From NCBI GenBank assembly GCA_034435635.1, contig DAOTWY010000038.1, positions 1-64,000 of the forward strand: 64,000 nucleotides of DNA, read 5' to 3'. The notes under the pieces are model-generated. The model worked only from the letters and a program-made list of their open reading frames with translations, ran no database searches and was not told where the DNA came from. This DNA comes from DAOTWY01 sp003696565 (GTDB lineage Bacteria; Chloroflexota; Anaerolineae; Aggregatilineales; Phototrophicaceae). Within the stretch, counting starts at the first letter, position 1. The number at the start of each line of letters is the position of its first letter. The position numbers and the translations under genes are program-made. Below are positions 25,423-35,148 of the stretch, piece after piece.

Positions 25423-27276
25423 TTAATGCCGAAGTTGCCGTGATAAATTATTACGAGCAGAAACCGCTAGCTTAGTAATCGGCAAACGGTGGTTACTCGC
25501 CGCGTCATTATGCTCAGGAATCTGATCAAGATCAATAGGAATAATCACGTCAATCGATGTCCCCTTGCCCGGTTCGCTATTGATCTTGAGTGTTCCTTCT
25601 AATAATTCAGCTCGTTCTTTCATATTGACCAAGCCAAAACTTCCCCGTTGATCATAGGACGCTTTTGTCCCTTGAAGATCAAAACCTTTTCCGTTATCTG
25701 AGATGCGAACAACAATCGTAGAATCACGACGTGCGGCTCGTACTTTGATCTCCTCAGCTTGTGCATGTTTACGGGCATTATTTACTGCTTCTTCAATTAA
25801 ATAGAACAACACCCCTTGTTTATGATCATCTAAGTATTGTTCTACATCTGGCTTAATTTGAACTGTCATATATTGCCCGTAGGTTGATTTCATCTTTTCC
25901 GCGAGTTGCTCCAATGCCACGGTCAACCCTTGCGTTTCCAGAGCGAGCGGACGCAATTTGAACAAGACATGACGAATTTCTTCTGCAGCGCGTAACGCCA
26001 TTGATTCAATCGTTTCCAGTTCTGAGCGAATTGTTTTAAGATCATTCGGCGAGCGTTCTAACATTCGTATGGCAACACGTAAGTGCATGGCAACAGCAGA
26101 AATTGTTTGAGTGGGCACGTCATGCAAATCTCGCACAAGAGATTTACGGGCATCTTCCTCCATCTGGATAATACGCTCTTTTTCAGTCAACAAATTGCTA
26201 TATAGCACGCTATTTTGTAAGGCAACAGTGGTTTGCACCCCAACAGCCTGCAATGCGTCTATTTGATCTTCGTCAAACGCATCGGCTTCTGTACTACCAT
26301 AGACCAAAACACCAAAGTTATCGTAATTGGCTCGCAGTGGAATACATAAGATGGAACGCATTTGTTTAAAGCTAGCAAATTGCCCTAACACCGGGTCTTT
26401 AGAGCCATGCTTGCCAATTAATGGTACACATTCCTCCAAAGTTTGGGCGATGATTCCATCCAATGTGACAGTACGGCTTTCTTCATTTTGTGTTAACCCG
26501 CGTGAGCTAGCAATATAGAGTGAATCATCTGAGCGGAACAGTAACGCCATGCTAATAATACGCTGGTTAGATTGCTGTTTTAGCCCAAGTTCCCCCACCC
26601 CCAAAGCCGCAATTAAAATCTGGTCAAAATTTAAGGTGGCAGTGAGTTCATTGGTCATTGTGGTAATGGCACGTGCTCGCTCTCGCATTTCTGCTAGTTG
26701 ACGCTCACGTTGTTTAGCGATTTTTGCGATTTGTAAGGCTTCTGCACTACCGAATTGCCGATAAGCATAAATCCATATGCCGGCACCAACCACCACCACC
26801 AGCCCAACCAACAAAAACAGATCATATTCAGTCAATAATGCATTGAGGTCAACAGTGTTATTATTTGATAATTGGTAAATCAGCACGCCCAAAACAGCTA
26901 CTAAGACTGCTCCAGCATGAAAACTGCCCAAAATAACATCATTCTGGCGCAAAAAACCAGCAGCCCCTAAATAAGCAATTGCCAAGATAACCACTAGGGG
27001 CGCAGATTCAGCAACATAGACTGAGACCCCTGCCAACACCGCATCACCAGCGAGAATCATGTAGGGCGTTAATTCAGCGGTTTGTGGAATCCAGGTTGAA
27101 GCAACCAAAAAGGCAACTAATACCCCACCAACACCCGCCAGAATCAACAAATCATCAAACGATGCGTTAGGGCTTTCAGACCGGATAAGATAGATCAACA
27201 ATGCAGCCCCCATGACATATAACAATCGGGTGCCTGCTGCTGACCAATCTTGCCACCTGCTTACTTTTTCACCCAT
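25423..27276 (-). CDS. Sensor histidine kinase, NarL/DesK family with GAF domain
   Basis: A 617-residue kinase. Six or seven hydrophobic helices occupy about 15-190, followed by a coiled segment (KQRERQLAEMRERARAITTM). A GAF-like domain lies at about 205-360. The HisKA_3 dimerisation helix carries LVRDLHDVPTQTISAVAMHL with the phosphoacceptor His; the HATPase domain has EEAVNNARKHAQ (N box), ISDNGKGFD (G1) and GSFGLVNMKERA (G2). It should pass phosphate to a NarL-type regulator; the only response regulator in view (32159) lacks a DNA-binding domain. It is an orphan kinase followed by a methyltransferase gene. Confidence 0.92.
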   Translation of the reverse strand: MGEKVSRWQDWSAAGTRLLYVMGAALLIYLIRSESPNASFDDLLILAGVGGVLVAFLVASTWIPQTAELTPYMILAGDAVLAGVSVYVAESAPLVVILAIAYLGAAGFLRQNDVILGSFHAGAVLVAVLGVLIYQLSNNNTVDLNALLTEYDLFLLVGLVVVVGAGIWIYAYRQFGSAEALQIAKIAKQRERQLAEMRERARAITTMTNELTATLNFDQILIAALGVGELGLKQQSNQRIISMALLFRSDDSLYIASSRGLTQNEESRTVTLDGIIAQTLEECVPLIGKHGSKDPVLGQFASFKQMRSILCIPLRANYDNFGVLVYGSTEADAFDEDQIDALQAVGVQTTVALQNSVLYSNLLTEKERIIQMEEDARKSLVRDLHDVPTQTISAVAMHLRVAIRMLERSPNDLKTIRSELETIESMALRAAEEIRHVLFKLRPLALETQGLTVALEQLAEKMKSTYGQYMTVQIKPDVEQYLDDHKQGVLFYLIEEAVNNARKHAQAEEIKVRAARRDSTIVVRISDNGKGFDLQGTKASYDQRGSFGLVNMKERAELLEGTLKINSEPGKGTSIDVIIPIDLDQIPEHNDAASNHRLPITKLAVSARNNLSRQLRH

Positions 27277-27373
27277 GAGACTATCCCATTACATTGATTA
27301 TATACAACAGTATCACGCTTCACTTGTTGGCACAATTTAGATTACAATACTGCCCCGTTAAAGGAGACAAAAA

Positions 27374-28627
27374 TTGACTGATTCTAAAGCTATTCGTTCT
27401 GTCATTATTTTAACCTTAAGTCGGCTTGTCGTGAATATGACAAGACGATTTACATACCCATTTATTCCAACAATTTCCAGACAATTAGGTGTACCTATCA
27501 GCTCGGTGCAATCTATCATCGCCTTACAAAGCTCATCAGGTCTAGTCAGCCCGTTGGTTGGTCCTTGGGCGGACCAATTCGGCGCAAAACGTATCGCTGC
27601 GAGCATGGTATTATTGATCATGGCAAGTGCCTTCATCACGGCTGCCATACCACAAATCTGGATATTTGCATTAGCAATGGTACTGTTTGGGATCAGCAAA
27701 GCGAGTTTTGACCCAGCAGCTTATGCTTATTTAGGCAATACAATTCCCTATCAACAGCGTGGCACTGTCATCGGCATTGTCGAGTTAAGTTGGGCGGCTT
27801 CACTGTTGATTGTCGCCCCATTAGCTGGTTTGTTATTAGGTTTTTCTGATCTACCAACTGGGTTATCTATCATGCAGGAAATAGCTAATCTACCAGCGTT
27901 GTCGTTCAGTACGCCTTATGGTTTACAACTTGTGCTACTTGTACTCGGCGTTTTAAGTCTGATCGCTTATTTAGGCATTCAAATCGGAATTCCACGGGCA
28001 AAATCATCCACAAAACAAAAACAACCGATTGTTACCCCAATTAAGGCATTCAAGATCATCCGCAATAGTACAGCAGCGATGGCGGCGGTTGGATACAGCG
28101 TTTTACTCACAATCGCCAATGAGATTTTTTTTATCAACTATGGGCTTTTTATGGAGATCAATCATGGATTGACGTTAGTCGCATTAGGCGGTGTCACAGT
28201 TGTTATCTCCCTAGCGGAATTCATCGGAGAAGTCAGCATCATCGGCTTAGTAGACCGAATTGGGAAGCGGCGCATGGCATTAGCTGGTGTTTTGATCTCT
28301 AGCATAATGTATCTGATTTTGCCAGCCATCAACGTGTCATTGAGCTTGGCACTCGTCATGATTTTTGTGATGTTTTTGGGTGTAGAAATTTCGATTGTGG
28401 CAGCCCTGCCATTGTTTACTGAAATTTTGCCACAACATCGTGCAACTGTGATGAGTAGTGCTATGGGTGGCAGCGCATTAGGGCGGCTATTAGGCTCAGG
28501 GCTAGGTGGCGTTATCTATGCGATCGCACAAAATTTTGTCATTACAGGTGGGGTTGCCATGGCTATTGGAATCGGTTGCTTTACGTTGATGTGGTGGTTT
28601 ATTCCTGAAATTGTTGAAGTTCCTTAA
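27374..28627 (+). CDS. Major facilitator superfamily transporter
   Basis: A 417-residue carrier with 12 predicted helices. Loop 2-3 has PLVGPWADQFGAKR, a version of the MFS G-x-x-x-D-x-x-G-x-R/K motif, and GLVDRIGKRRMALAGVLIS matches it in the second half. The start is TTG 27374 because AAAGGAG (27360-27366) lies 7 bases upstream. Substrate unknown; the arrangement resembles drug or sugar efflux MFS carriers. It diverges from the histidine kinase and overlaps the 3' end of the convergent TPR gene by 29 bases. Confidence 0.88.
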   Translation: MTDSKAIRSVIILTLSRLVVNMTRRFTYPFIPTISRQLGVPISSVQSIIALQSSSGLVSPLVGPWADQFGAKRIAASMVLLIMASAFITAAIPQIWIFALAMVLFGISKASFDPAAYAYLGNTIPYQQRGTVIGIVELSWAASLLIVAPLAGLLLGFSDLPTGLSIMQEIANLPALSFSTPYGLQLVLLVLGVLSLIAYLGIQIGIPRAKSSTKQKQPIVTPIKAFKIIRNSTAAMAAVGYSVLLTIANEIFFINYGLFMEINHGLTLVALGGVTVVISLAEFIGEVSIIGLVDRIGKRRMALAGVLISSIMYLILPAINVSLSLALVMIFVMFLGVEISIVAALPLFTEILPQHRATVMSSAMGGSALGRLLGSGLGGVIYAIAQNFVITGGVAMAIGIGCFTLMWWFIPEIVEVP

Positions 28628-29102
28628 TCCACTTCTCCGCATTGCGCTTTCTTTGTTGATCATCAAAACGTGAAGCAGCTTGCTGCATATAACTTAGGGC
28701 AAGCGCGTTTTTCATATCATGATGATATGCCAATGCCAGGTAGTAAAGCGTTTCTGCACGTTCTGGGTCAGCATGATAAGCTTGTGTAAAATGCGTGATC
28801 GCTTCTTGCCATTTTTTAGCTTTATATGCCAACATGCCTAAACCATAATGCGCTAGCATTTCATATGGATACCGCTCGAGTGCTTGTTCAAAATTCTGTT
28901 TTGCCTCTTTGTCGATACCGTCCTCCAAAAAGAAGAAGCCCCGCGCAGCATAGTATTCCGCATTGCCAGGGAGTAACTCAATAGCATAGCCAATTTCAAT
29001 AATCGCTTTATCTAATTCACGCGCCTGATACAGCACTAACGCTTTTTTATAATGTTCGTCCGCGTCAAAGCGTGTTAGCCCAAGTCGTTGACCCAATCCC
29101 AT
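28599..29102 (-). CDS. TPR repeat protein
   Basis: A 167-residue protein of four to five tetratricopeptide repeats (for example ALVLYQARELDKAIIEIGYA, then AEYYAARGFFFLEDGIDKEA and HYGLGMLAYKAKKWQEAITH). The start is ATG 29102, with GGAGGG at 29107-29112 upstream; a GTG at 29129 has no ribosome site. TPR proteins are protein-protein adaptors and no partner is obvious. The 3' end overlaps the MFS gene by 29 bases. Confidence 0.85.
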   Translation of the reverse strand: MGLGQRLGLTRFDADEHYKKALVLYQARELDKAIIEIGYAIELLPGNAEYYAARGFFFLEDGIDKEAKQNFEQALERYPYEMLAHYGLGMLAYKAKKWQEAITHFTQAYHADPERAETLYYLALAYHHDMKNALALSYMQQAASRFDDQQRKRNAEKWIKELQQFQE

Positions 29103-29205
29103 TTTGCCCTCCAATTTTCCAATATTCACATAGCTCTCACTTGGATGTTGTCAATCCATCATATATATTACACGATAGCTGTGAAATTAGTTTTAGGATT
29201 GAAAA

Positions 29206-30354
29206 ATGGATTTTACATTAACAGAAGAACAAAGCATGTTTCAAAAAGTGGTGCGGGATTTTTGTGAGGCTGAATTAAAACCTTATGCTGCGGAAGTCGA
29301 TGAAACCGGCGAAATGCGCTGGGAAGCAATCCGTAAAATGAAAGATTTAGGGTTGCTCAGTTTACAAGTGCCAGAAGCTTATGGCGGTGCAGAACTCGAT
29401 ACGATTAGCGCATCCATCGCAGTGGAAGAACTCGGGCGTGTGTGTGGGTCAACTGCTTTGTCCATCTCTGCTCATAACGGCTTGGGCTTGGGTCCAATTG
29501 TCCGCTGGGGAACAGATGAACAAAAAGCAAAATACATCCCAATGCTGACTGATGGAGAGCATCTAGGCGCGCTCGCCCTCACAGAGCCACAAGCCGGCAG
29601 CGATTTATTAAACGGCGCGCAAACAACCGCTAAGCGTGATGGCAATGAGTGGGTTATTAACGGGCAAAAAGCTTGGATTACAAACCCCAAATATGCCCCG
29701 GTGATTGTGGTGTTCTGTCGTACAGATGCTAACGCTGGCTCAAAAGGCTTCAGTATGATTCTGGTTGATACTGATGCAAAGGGTTTAACTATTCATCCAC
29801 CGGAAAAGAAAATGGGCTTAAAAGGTTCCCCTACTCAGATGTTGACCTTTGAAAACGTGCGTGTACCAGAAAGCAATCTACTGGGTGAAGAAGGCAGTGG
29901 GTTTTACCAAACCATGCAAACACTAGACAGCGGACGGATTAGTATTGGTGCGCTAAGTGTGGGGTTAGCACAAGGGGCATTTGAAGAGATGGTGCGCTAT
30001 GCCAAAGAACGCTATGCTTTTGGCGAACCAATTGCTAATAAGCAAGCGATTCAATGGATGATTGCCGATGCGGCGATGGAAATTGAAGCGGCACGAACCC
30101 TGGTTTACAAGGCGGCGTGGATGAAGGATCAGGGGATGAACTATAGCAAGATGGCATCTATGGCGAAATTAAAAGCAAGCGAAGTTGCAGAAAAAGTCTG
30201 CCATGATGCGATTCAAATTCATGGTAGTTATGGTTATAGCCGTGAATATCCCGTTGAGCGTATGTACCGCGATCAACGCTTGATGACCATTGGCGAGGGG
30301 ACAAGTCAAATCCAACGACTGGTTATCGCACGGAATGTCCTCAAAGAATTTTGA
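29206..30354 (+). CDS. Acyl-CoA dehydrogenase
   Basis: A 382-residue flavoenzyme that oxidises acyl-CoA to trans-2-enoyl-CoA in beta-oxidation or branched-chain amino acid breakdown. Motifs are LALTEPQAGSDLL, WVINGQKAWITN, and near the C-terminus QIHGSYGYSREYPVERMYRD and TIGEGTSQIQRL, where the Glu is the expected catalytic base. Length is standard for short or medium-chain members. No ETF or enoyl-CoA hydratase gene is adjacent. Substrate chain length is not decided by sequence alone. Confidence 0.92.
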   Translation: MDFTLTEEQSMFQKVVRDFCEAELKPYAAEVDETGEMRWEAIRKMKDLGLLSLQVPEAYGGAELDTISASIAVEELGRVCGSTALSISAHNGLGLGPIVRWGTDEQKAKYIPMLTDGEHLGALALTEPQAGSDLLNGAQTTAKRDGNEWVINGQKAWITNPKYAPVIVVFCRTDANAGSKGFSMILVDTDAKGLTIHPPEKKMGLKGSPTQMLTFENVRVPESNLLGEEGSGFYQTMQTLDSGRISIGALSVGLAQGAFEEMVRYAKERYAFGEPIANKQAIQWMIADAAMEIEAARTLVYKAAWMKDQGMNYSKMASMAKLKASEVAEKVCHDAIQIHGSYGYSREYPVERMYRDQRLMTIGEGTSQIQRLVIARNVLKEF

Positions 30355-30360
30355 TAAAAA

Positions 30361-30381
30361 AGGGCGCGGTATCTGCGCCCT
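30361..30381 (-). terminator. Terminator in the 3' overlap of acyl-CoA dehydrogenase and the PHP-AlbA gene
   Basis: AGGGCGC (30361-30367) pairs with GCGCCCT (30375-30381), 7-nt loop. A run of A on the left gives a T-run on the minus strand, so it terminates the minus-strand gene whose stop is at 30380-30382. Confidence 0.7.
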
Positions 30382-32119
30382 ATGCATCTAATTCATCCTC
30401 TGATGTGACTAAGAATTGTTGCCAAATCCCGTGCATACCGCTTTCGGTAACACCATAATAAACGCGAATACCATTGTCTTTTTGCACGAGTTCATAGCGA
30501 ATTGTGCCATTCTTTTTGTATCGCCGCCAAACACCCACTTCACCGCGCCAATCAATTTTATCAGCCCGGACAGGATTACTTTCCTTTTGTTTAATGGCAT
30601 AATGCCATAATCGTCGCGCTGAAGATTTAGTCACATTTTTGACAACGTTACCATTCCGTAAATCCCGCATCATATAATATCGTGTGCCATCACGGGTTTC
30701 TGACCCGATAATTTCTACCCCGGCACGTGGCGGTTTAATTTTATGATCCTCAACAAAATCAGGGGATATTGGAGAAGGTATCTCTGATTCTGGTTTGGAT
30801 GGTAGATCCACTGGAATGGGTGGGAATGCCGCGGTCTCTGAAGCGGTTAGTCCTTGTCTGACCAAATTAACGATCTCATCCCGAATAGCTAAATTTGTGT
30901 CACCATCATCCCGCACATAGACTTTGGTATTTTCAATCACATACGGGCGATCAACACCAAACGGAACCTGAATCCGTATAATCGACTTGCCTTGTGTTTC
31001 TAGCGTATCAATTTCAACTTGTAAAGGCGGGGAGATCATCCCTGCAATATCGTTATACAGTTTACGAATCACGGTTTTATCACTTTTTACCCCGATCGGC
31101 TTCTCGGTATGATCAGCACTACAACCGACATAAACCGTACCACCGTTTGTATTGGCAAAAGCACACACATCTGCGATGATGTTGTACAATTGCCCACCGC
31201 GCCGCCCCATGGATTCATGAAAAGATTGAACAACAGTTGCCCCTTCCTTGCGGGCAGACTGAACGAAATCCTCTGGCTGACTATTTGGTTTATAAATTCG
31301 TGAGCGGGAGAAATCATTGCTCTGAAACATCTCTAACAGCGCATCAAATGTCCGTGCCGACAAAAGAAATTCGGTTGCCCGTTCACCAATACCCAAGCGC
31401 ACGTTACGCCCCTCTTTAGATGAATCAAGGCTATGGGCATCTGATCCTTGAATACAACGCATCCGACGGGGATATTCTGGCTTTGTACCATCAAAAAACC
31501 GTTGCGTATTACGTCCACGTCGGTCTAAATCGGTGGCTTCTAGGGCGTGTAAGTGGCGATCTTGTGTATAGGCAATACGTGTCTGCCCCCCAAAATCCAT
31601 CCCACGCATTGCCACACCGTGCGTTGTATTGACATGCGCTGCAATACAAATTCCACCAGCTTCATAGATGGTTTGATAGGCGGTTAGTACATCTGACGAT
31701 GCGCCGACTTCTGCCATACCTTTTTCTAAGGCAGACATGGGCACATTTAATGATAAAAGGATATGCTCAATTTCTCGGATACTGGTTTGAGGCGAAAAAA
31801 CCCCCAAAATATGAAAGCCGAACGTCGCGGTAAACTCAAAGCCCGGCAACACCAAAATTTTCTCTAGCAAGCGGCGATATTCTGCCAAGAGTCGAACTTC
31901 GTCAATCTGTGCACGCCCGAGTTTCTCGAGATAGGTTAATTGCTCTACCTCTTGCATCATCGCCGCATAACCACTCACGGTATTATGGTCAGTTAAGGCG
32001 ATAATATCTAAACCGCGCTGATCAGCTTTTCTTAAAATATCAATGTATGAAATATGCTTGTCAATGTAATCAGAAGATGCAGGGGTATGGATGTGCAAAT
32101 CCGCCCGATACCACTGCAT
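30380..32119 (-). CDS. PHP phosphoesterase domain fused to Schlafen AlbA_2 domain
   Basis: A 579-residue fusion. The PHP domain (about 1-285) starts MQWYRADLHIHTPASSDY and has IIALTDHNTVSG, PGFEFTA, HVNTTHG and QGSDAHS, the metal-binding His/Asp/Glu set of polymerase- and histidinol-phosphatase-like enzymes. An AlbA_2 (Schlafen) domain at about 290-430 has ADVCAFANTNGGTVYVGCSA and GVDRPYVIENTKVYVRDDGD. A C-terminal ~120-residue region (MRDLRNGNVVKNVTKSSARR) is of unknown type. An in-frame TTG at 32149 could also be used; ATG 32119 is preferred because the PHP motif starts there. Its role, perhaps nucleic-acid processing or signalling, is inferred. Confidence 0.85.
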   Translation of the reverse strand: MQWYRADLHIHTPASSDYIDKHISYIDILRKADQRGLDIIALTDHNTVSGYAAMMQEVEQLTYLEKLGRAQIDEVRLLAEYRRLLEKILVLPGFEFTATFGFHILGVFSPQTSIREIEHILLSLNVPMSALEKGMAEVGASSDVLTAYQTIYEAGGICIAAHVNTTHGVAMRGMDFGGQTRIAYTQDRHLHALEATDLDRRGRNTQRFFDGTKPEYPRRMRCIQGSDAHSLDSSKEGRNVRLGIGERATEFLLSARTFDALLEMFQSNDFSRSRIYKPNSQPEDFVQSARKEGATVVQSFHESMGRRGGQLYNIIADVCAFANTNGGTVYVGCSADHTEKPIGVKSDKTVIRKLYNDIAGMISPPLQVEIDTLETQGKSIIRIQVPFGVDRPYVIENTKVYVRDDGDTNLAIRDEIVNLVRQGLTASETAAFPPIPVDLPSKPESEIPSPISPDFVEDHKIKPPRAGVEIIGSETRDGTRYYMMRDLRNGNVVKNVTKSSARRLWHYAIKQKESNPVRADKIDWRGEVGVWRRYKKNGTIRYELVQKDNGIRVYYGVTESGMHGIWQQFLVTSEDELDA

Positions 32120-32158
32120 CCGTGATTTTTTACGAGATGCCAAAACCAACTCGCTTTC

Positions 32159-32512
32159 TTATCCAACAAGGGCGTTAATGAGCTTGGGTAGGTCATCTGG
32201 TTCAAACGGTTTAACCAGAAAATCTGTCGCACCGGCTGCCATCACTTCTTCCCGCACATCTAAGCCGGATGTCATGACAACTGGTGTTGTTGCGAACAAA
32301 TCAGATTTACGCAAATCACGTAAAATATCTATGCCCTCCATATCATTAAGATGATAATCCATCAAAAAAATATCGGGCTTGGTCTGATTTGCCAGGTCAA
32401 TAACATCCCCTCCCCGACTTGCCACCAACACTTCAAATCCGTCTAATTCAAGCAACGTTTGGAGCAATTTAACGGTGGTCAGATCATCGTCTACTATCAT
32501 TACTTTTGTCAA
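32159..32512 (-). CDS. Receiver-only response regulator
   Basis: A 117-residue CheY-like receiver. Acidic residues VDDD at the N-terminus, phosphoacceptor Asp in IFLMDYHLND, conserved Thr/Ser in VVMTSGLD and Lys in DFLVKPFEPDD are all present. No DNA-binding output domain. It could act by protein contact or within a phosphorelay. It lies upstream of the PHP-AlbA gene in the same direction, 39 bases apart, so they are probably co-transcribed. Confidence 0.93.
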   Translation of the reverse strand: MTKVMIVDDDLTTVKLLQTLLELDGFEVLVASRGGDVIDLANQTKPDIFLMDYHLNDMEGIDILRDLRKSDLFATTPVVMTSGLDVREEVMAAGATDFLVKPFEPDDLPKLINALVG

Positions 32513-32569
32513 CAGGTTATCTCCTGAATTCTGAACGTTATATCTGATAGTAGTGTAGCCAGTTCACGT

Positions 32570-34987
32570 TTAACTGTCCACTAAAACCGCTTGAATCACT
32601 TCTTCTAAATTATCCACGAGGATAAAATTCATCTCCTCACGGACTTGCTCAGGGATGTCATCCAGGTCATTCTCGTTTTTGCGTGGCAGAACAACGGTGT
32701 CTACACCAAGGCGATGCGCCGCCAAGACTTTATCTTTGATTCCGCCAACCGGCAATACTTTACCACGTAAGGTAATCTCTCCGGTCATGGCGACATTGCT
32801 CCGTGTTGGTTTGCCAGTTAATAACGATGCCAAAGCAGCGGCAATAGTAACCCCCGCTGATGGACCATCCTTTGGCACAGCTCCTTCTGGAACATGAAGG
32901 TGAATATCACTGTTTTCATAAAAACTAGGATCAACACCTAATTCATCCGCTTTAGCTCGAATGTAGCTCAAAGCGAGTTTGGCACTTTCTTGCATGACTT
33001 CACCTAATTGCCCAGTATATTGAAAGCCTTTTCCGCCAGGCATTCGTGTTGCTTCAACAAACAACACATCACCACCAACAGGAGTCCAGGCTAAACCGGT
33101 TGCAATGCCGGGTAAGTTCGTCCGGTCTTCAATTTCAGCAAAGTGTCTGTGGCGCGGCTTACCAAGCAGTTCCCGAACCTTTTCTTCATCAACCACCACT
33201 TTTTCTGAATTGCCGGATGCGATGCGGGTCACAACTTTACGAGCAGCCCGCCCGATTTCACGCTCTAAGGTGCGTACCCCTGCCTCGCGGGTATAATCAC
33301 GCACAATTTTTAGTAAGGCATTCTCAGTAAATTCAAGTTCATCTGGGCGCAAACCGTTTTCACGTATTTGGCGCGGCACAAGATACTGGCTAGCAATCGC
33401 CACTTTTTCCTGCTCGGTGTATCCACTAAGGTGGATAATCTCCATGCGGTCTCGTAGTGGTCCAGGAATCGGTTCTAGCTCATTGGCGGTGGTGATAAAC
33501 AACACCTCGCTTAAATCAAACGCCACATCTAGATAGTGATCACGGAATTCTGAATTTTGTTCTGGATCAAGTACCTCCAACAACGCAGATGCAGGGTCTC
33601 CGCGGAAATCGCGCCCAAGTTTATCGACCTCATCCAACATGATAACTGGATTGCGTGATTCAACGCGGCGTAAGGTCTGGATAATCCGCCCTGGTAATGC
33701 GCCGATATACGTGCGGCGGAAGCCACGAATCTCACTTTCATCGCGAATACCACCTAAGCTCATACGGATGAACTTACGCCCCATCGCCCGTGCAATGGAG
33801 GCACCAAGCGATGTTTTACCAACACCGGGTGGTCCTACAAAGCACAAAATTGCACCTTCGCGTTCTCGACGGACATAATCATCAAGAGCTGTGCTTTCCA
33901 GTTCTTCCGCACGGTCAGCCCGGAGCTTACGCACCGCTAGATATTCCAGAATACGTTCTTTAATATCCTTTAGTCCGTAATGATCTTCATCCAGCACAGA
34001 CTGTGCATGTTGAATATCTAGGTTGTCATTTGTACGTTTTTGCCAGGGTAAGCTGGTCAGCCAATCCAAATAAGTACGGATGACTCCATATTCCGCAGAA
34101 GCAATCGGAATTTTTGCTAGGCGGTCTAATTCACGATACGCCTCTTTTTCCGCTTCTTCTGGCATGCCAGCTGCTTGAATTTTGGCGCGAAATTCTTCAA
34201 CTTCCGCGGTTTGTTCATCCCCTTCACCCAGTTCTTTTTGGATAGCCTTAAGCTGTTCACGGAGGTAATAGTCACGTTGGGTTTTTTCCATCTCAGATTG
34301 CGCTTCTGATTGGATTTTACGCCCAAGTTCCAACACCTCTAACTCTTTACTCAATGCCTCTGTCAATAAGCGCAGCTTGGCTTCTGTGCTATCGAGTTCT
34401 AGCACACGTTGCGCCTGTTCCAAATTGATACGGATATATGTAGCGATTGTATACGCCAGTTGTAAGGGATCATCCGTATTGAGCGCAGAATTGACTAACT
34501 CATTGGGAATGTTCGGCACTAATTCTGATAGGCGAGAGAACTGCTCACCGACTGTACGAACGAGTGCTTCAACCTCAAGGGTTTCTTCCACTTGTTCGGG
34601 GATAATTTCTACCCGTGCGCGTAAATAAGGCTCTGTACCAGTAAATTCTGTCAAGCGAATACGTTTCATCCCCTGTACAAGCAGGCGTATCGTGCCATCT
34701 GGCGCACGGAACAAGCGATGAATGGACGCTAACGTACCATACTGATAAACATCATCAGGACCCGGCATTTCTAGCTCTGGGTCTTTAGAGGTAAACAACC
34801 CCACTAAACGGTCGCCATTGACCACATCATCAACCAGTGTGATGCTACGTGGTTGCCCCACTGTAAGTGGAATAGCTGTTTGAGGAAATACGACTAATCC
34901 ACGTAATGGCAAAACCGCAATCTCTTCTGGAAATTCTGTTGTTTCAAGTGTTTCGTCTTGGAGTTTTTCTTTCACGTTATTCCCCAT
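32570..34987 (-). CDS. lon: ATP-dependent Lon protease
   Basis: An 805-residue cytoplasmic AAA+ serine protease that degrades misfolded and regulatory proteins. The N-terminal substrate domain starts IAVLPLRGLVVFPQTAIPL, followed by a coiled-coil region (QRDYYLREQLKAIQKELGE). The AAA module has Walker A FVGPPGVGKTSL and Walker B NPVIMLDEVDK. The protease domain has the Ser in VPKDGPSAGVT and the Lys in GIKDKVLAAHRLG. ATG 34987 is taken because the upstream frame (to 35158) overlaps the divergent neighbour, has no Lon-like sequence and would be atypically long. The ribosome site is not obvious. A weak promoter lies at 35046-35074. Confidence 0.95.
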   Translation of the reverse strand: MGNNVKEKLQDETLETTEFPEEIAVLPLRGLVVFPQTAIPLTVGQPRSITLVDDVVNGDRLVGLFTSKDPELEMPGPDDVYQYGTLASIHRLFRAPDGTIRLLVQGMKRIRLTEFTGTEPYLRARVEIIPEQVEETLEVEALVRTVGEQFSRLSELVPNIPNELVNSALNTDDPLQLAYTIATYIRINLEQAQRVLELDSTEAKLRLLTEALSKELEVLELGRKIQSEAQSEMEKTQRDYYLREQLKAIQKELGEGDEQTAEVEEFRAKIQAAGMPEEAEKEAYRELDRLAKIPIASAEYGVIRTYLDWLTSLPWQKRTNDNLDIQHAQSVLDEDHYGLKDIKERILEYLAVRKLRADRAEELESTALDDYVRREREGAILCFVGPPGVGKTSLGASIARAMGRKFIRMSLGGIRDESEIRGFRRTYIGALPGRIIQTLRRVESRNPVIMLDEVDKLGRDFRGDPASALLEVLDPEQNSEFRDHYLDVAFDLSEVLFITTANELEPIPGPLRDRMEIIHLSGYTEQEKVAIASQYLVPRQIRENGLRPDELEFTENALLKIVRDYTREAGVRTLEREIGRAARKVVTRIASGNSEKVVVDEEKVRELLGKPRHRHFAEIEDRTNLPGIATGLAWTPVGGDVLFVEATRMPGGKGFQYTGQLGEVMQESAKLALSYIRAKADELGVDPSFYENSDIHLHVPEGAVPKDGPSAGVTIAAALASLLTGKPTRSNVAMTGEITLRGKVLPVGGIKDKVLAAHRLGVDTVVLPRKNENDLDDIPEQVREEMNFILVDNLEEVIQAVLVDS

Positions 34988-35045
34988 TGTCTTGTTGAAT
35001 GGATTTGAGTCAATCTTGCTTGGTGCATCATTAATTTTAGATAGT

Positions 35046-35074
35046 TTTATAGCGTACTTAACTATAGCATTGAA
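35046..35074 (-). promoter_or_regulatory. Candidate promoter of lon
   Basis: On the minus strand TTCAAT (35069-35074, 3 of 6), a 17-bp spacer and TATAAA (35046-35051). No CIRCE-type dyad is visible, so there is no sign of HrcA control. Confidence 0.35.
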
Positions 35075-35148
35075 CCGTAAAAAAAGTATTAGACATGGCA
35101 TTAACAACACGCTAGAATGTAAATAGAAAAGATTGAGGAGAAAAGCAT

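Noticed and set aside
34988..35148. CIRCE (HrcA) operator upstream of lon
   Set aside because: No TTAGCACTC-N9-GAGTGCTAA-like dyad is present.
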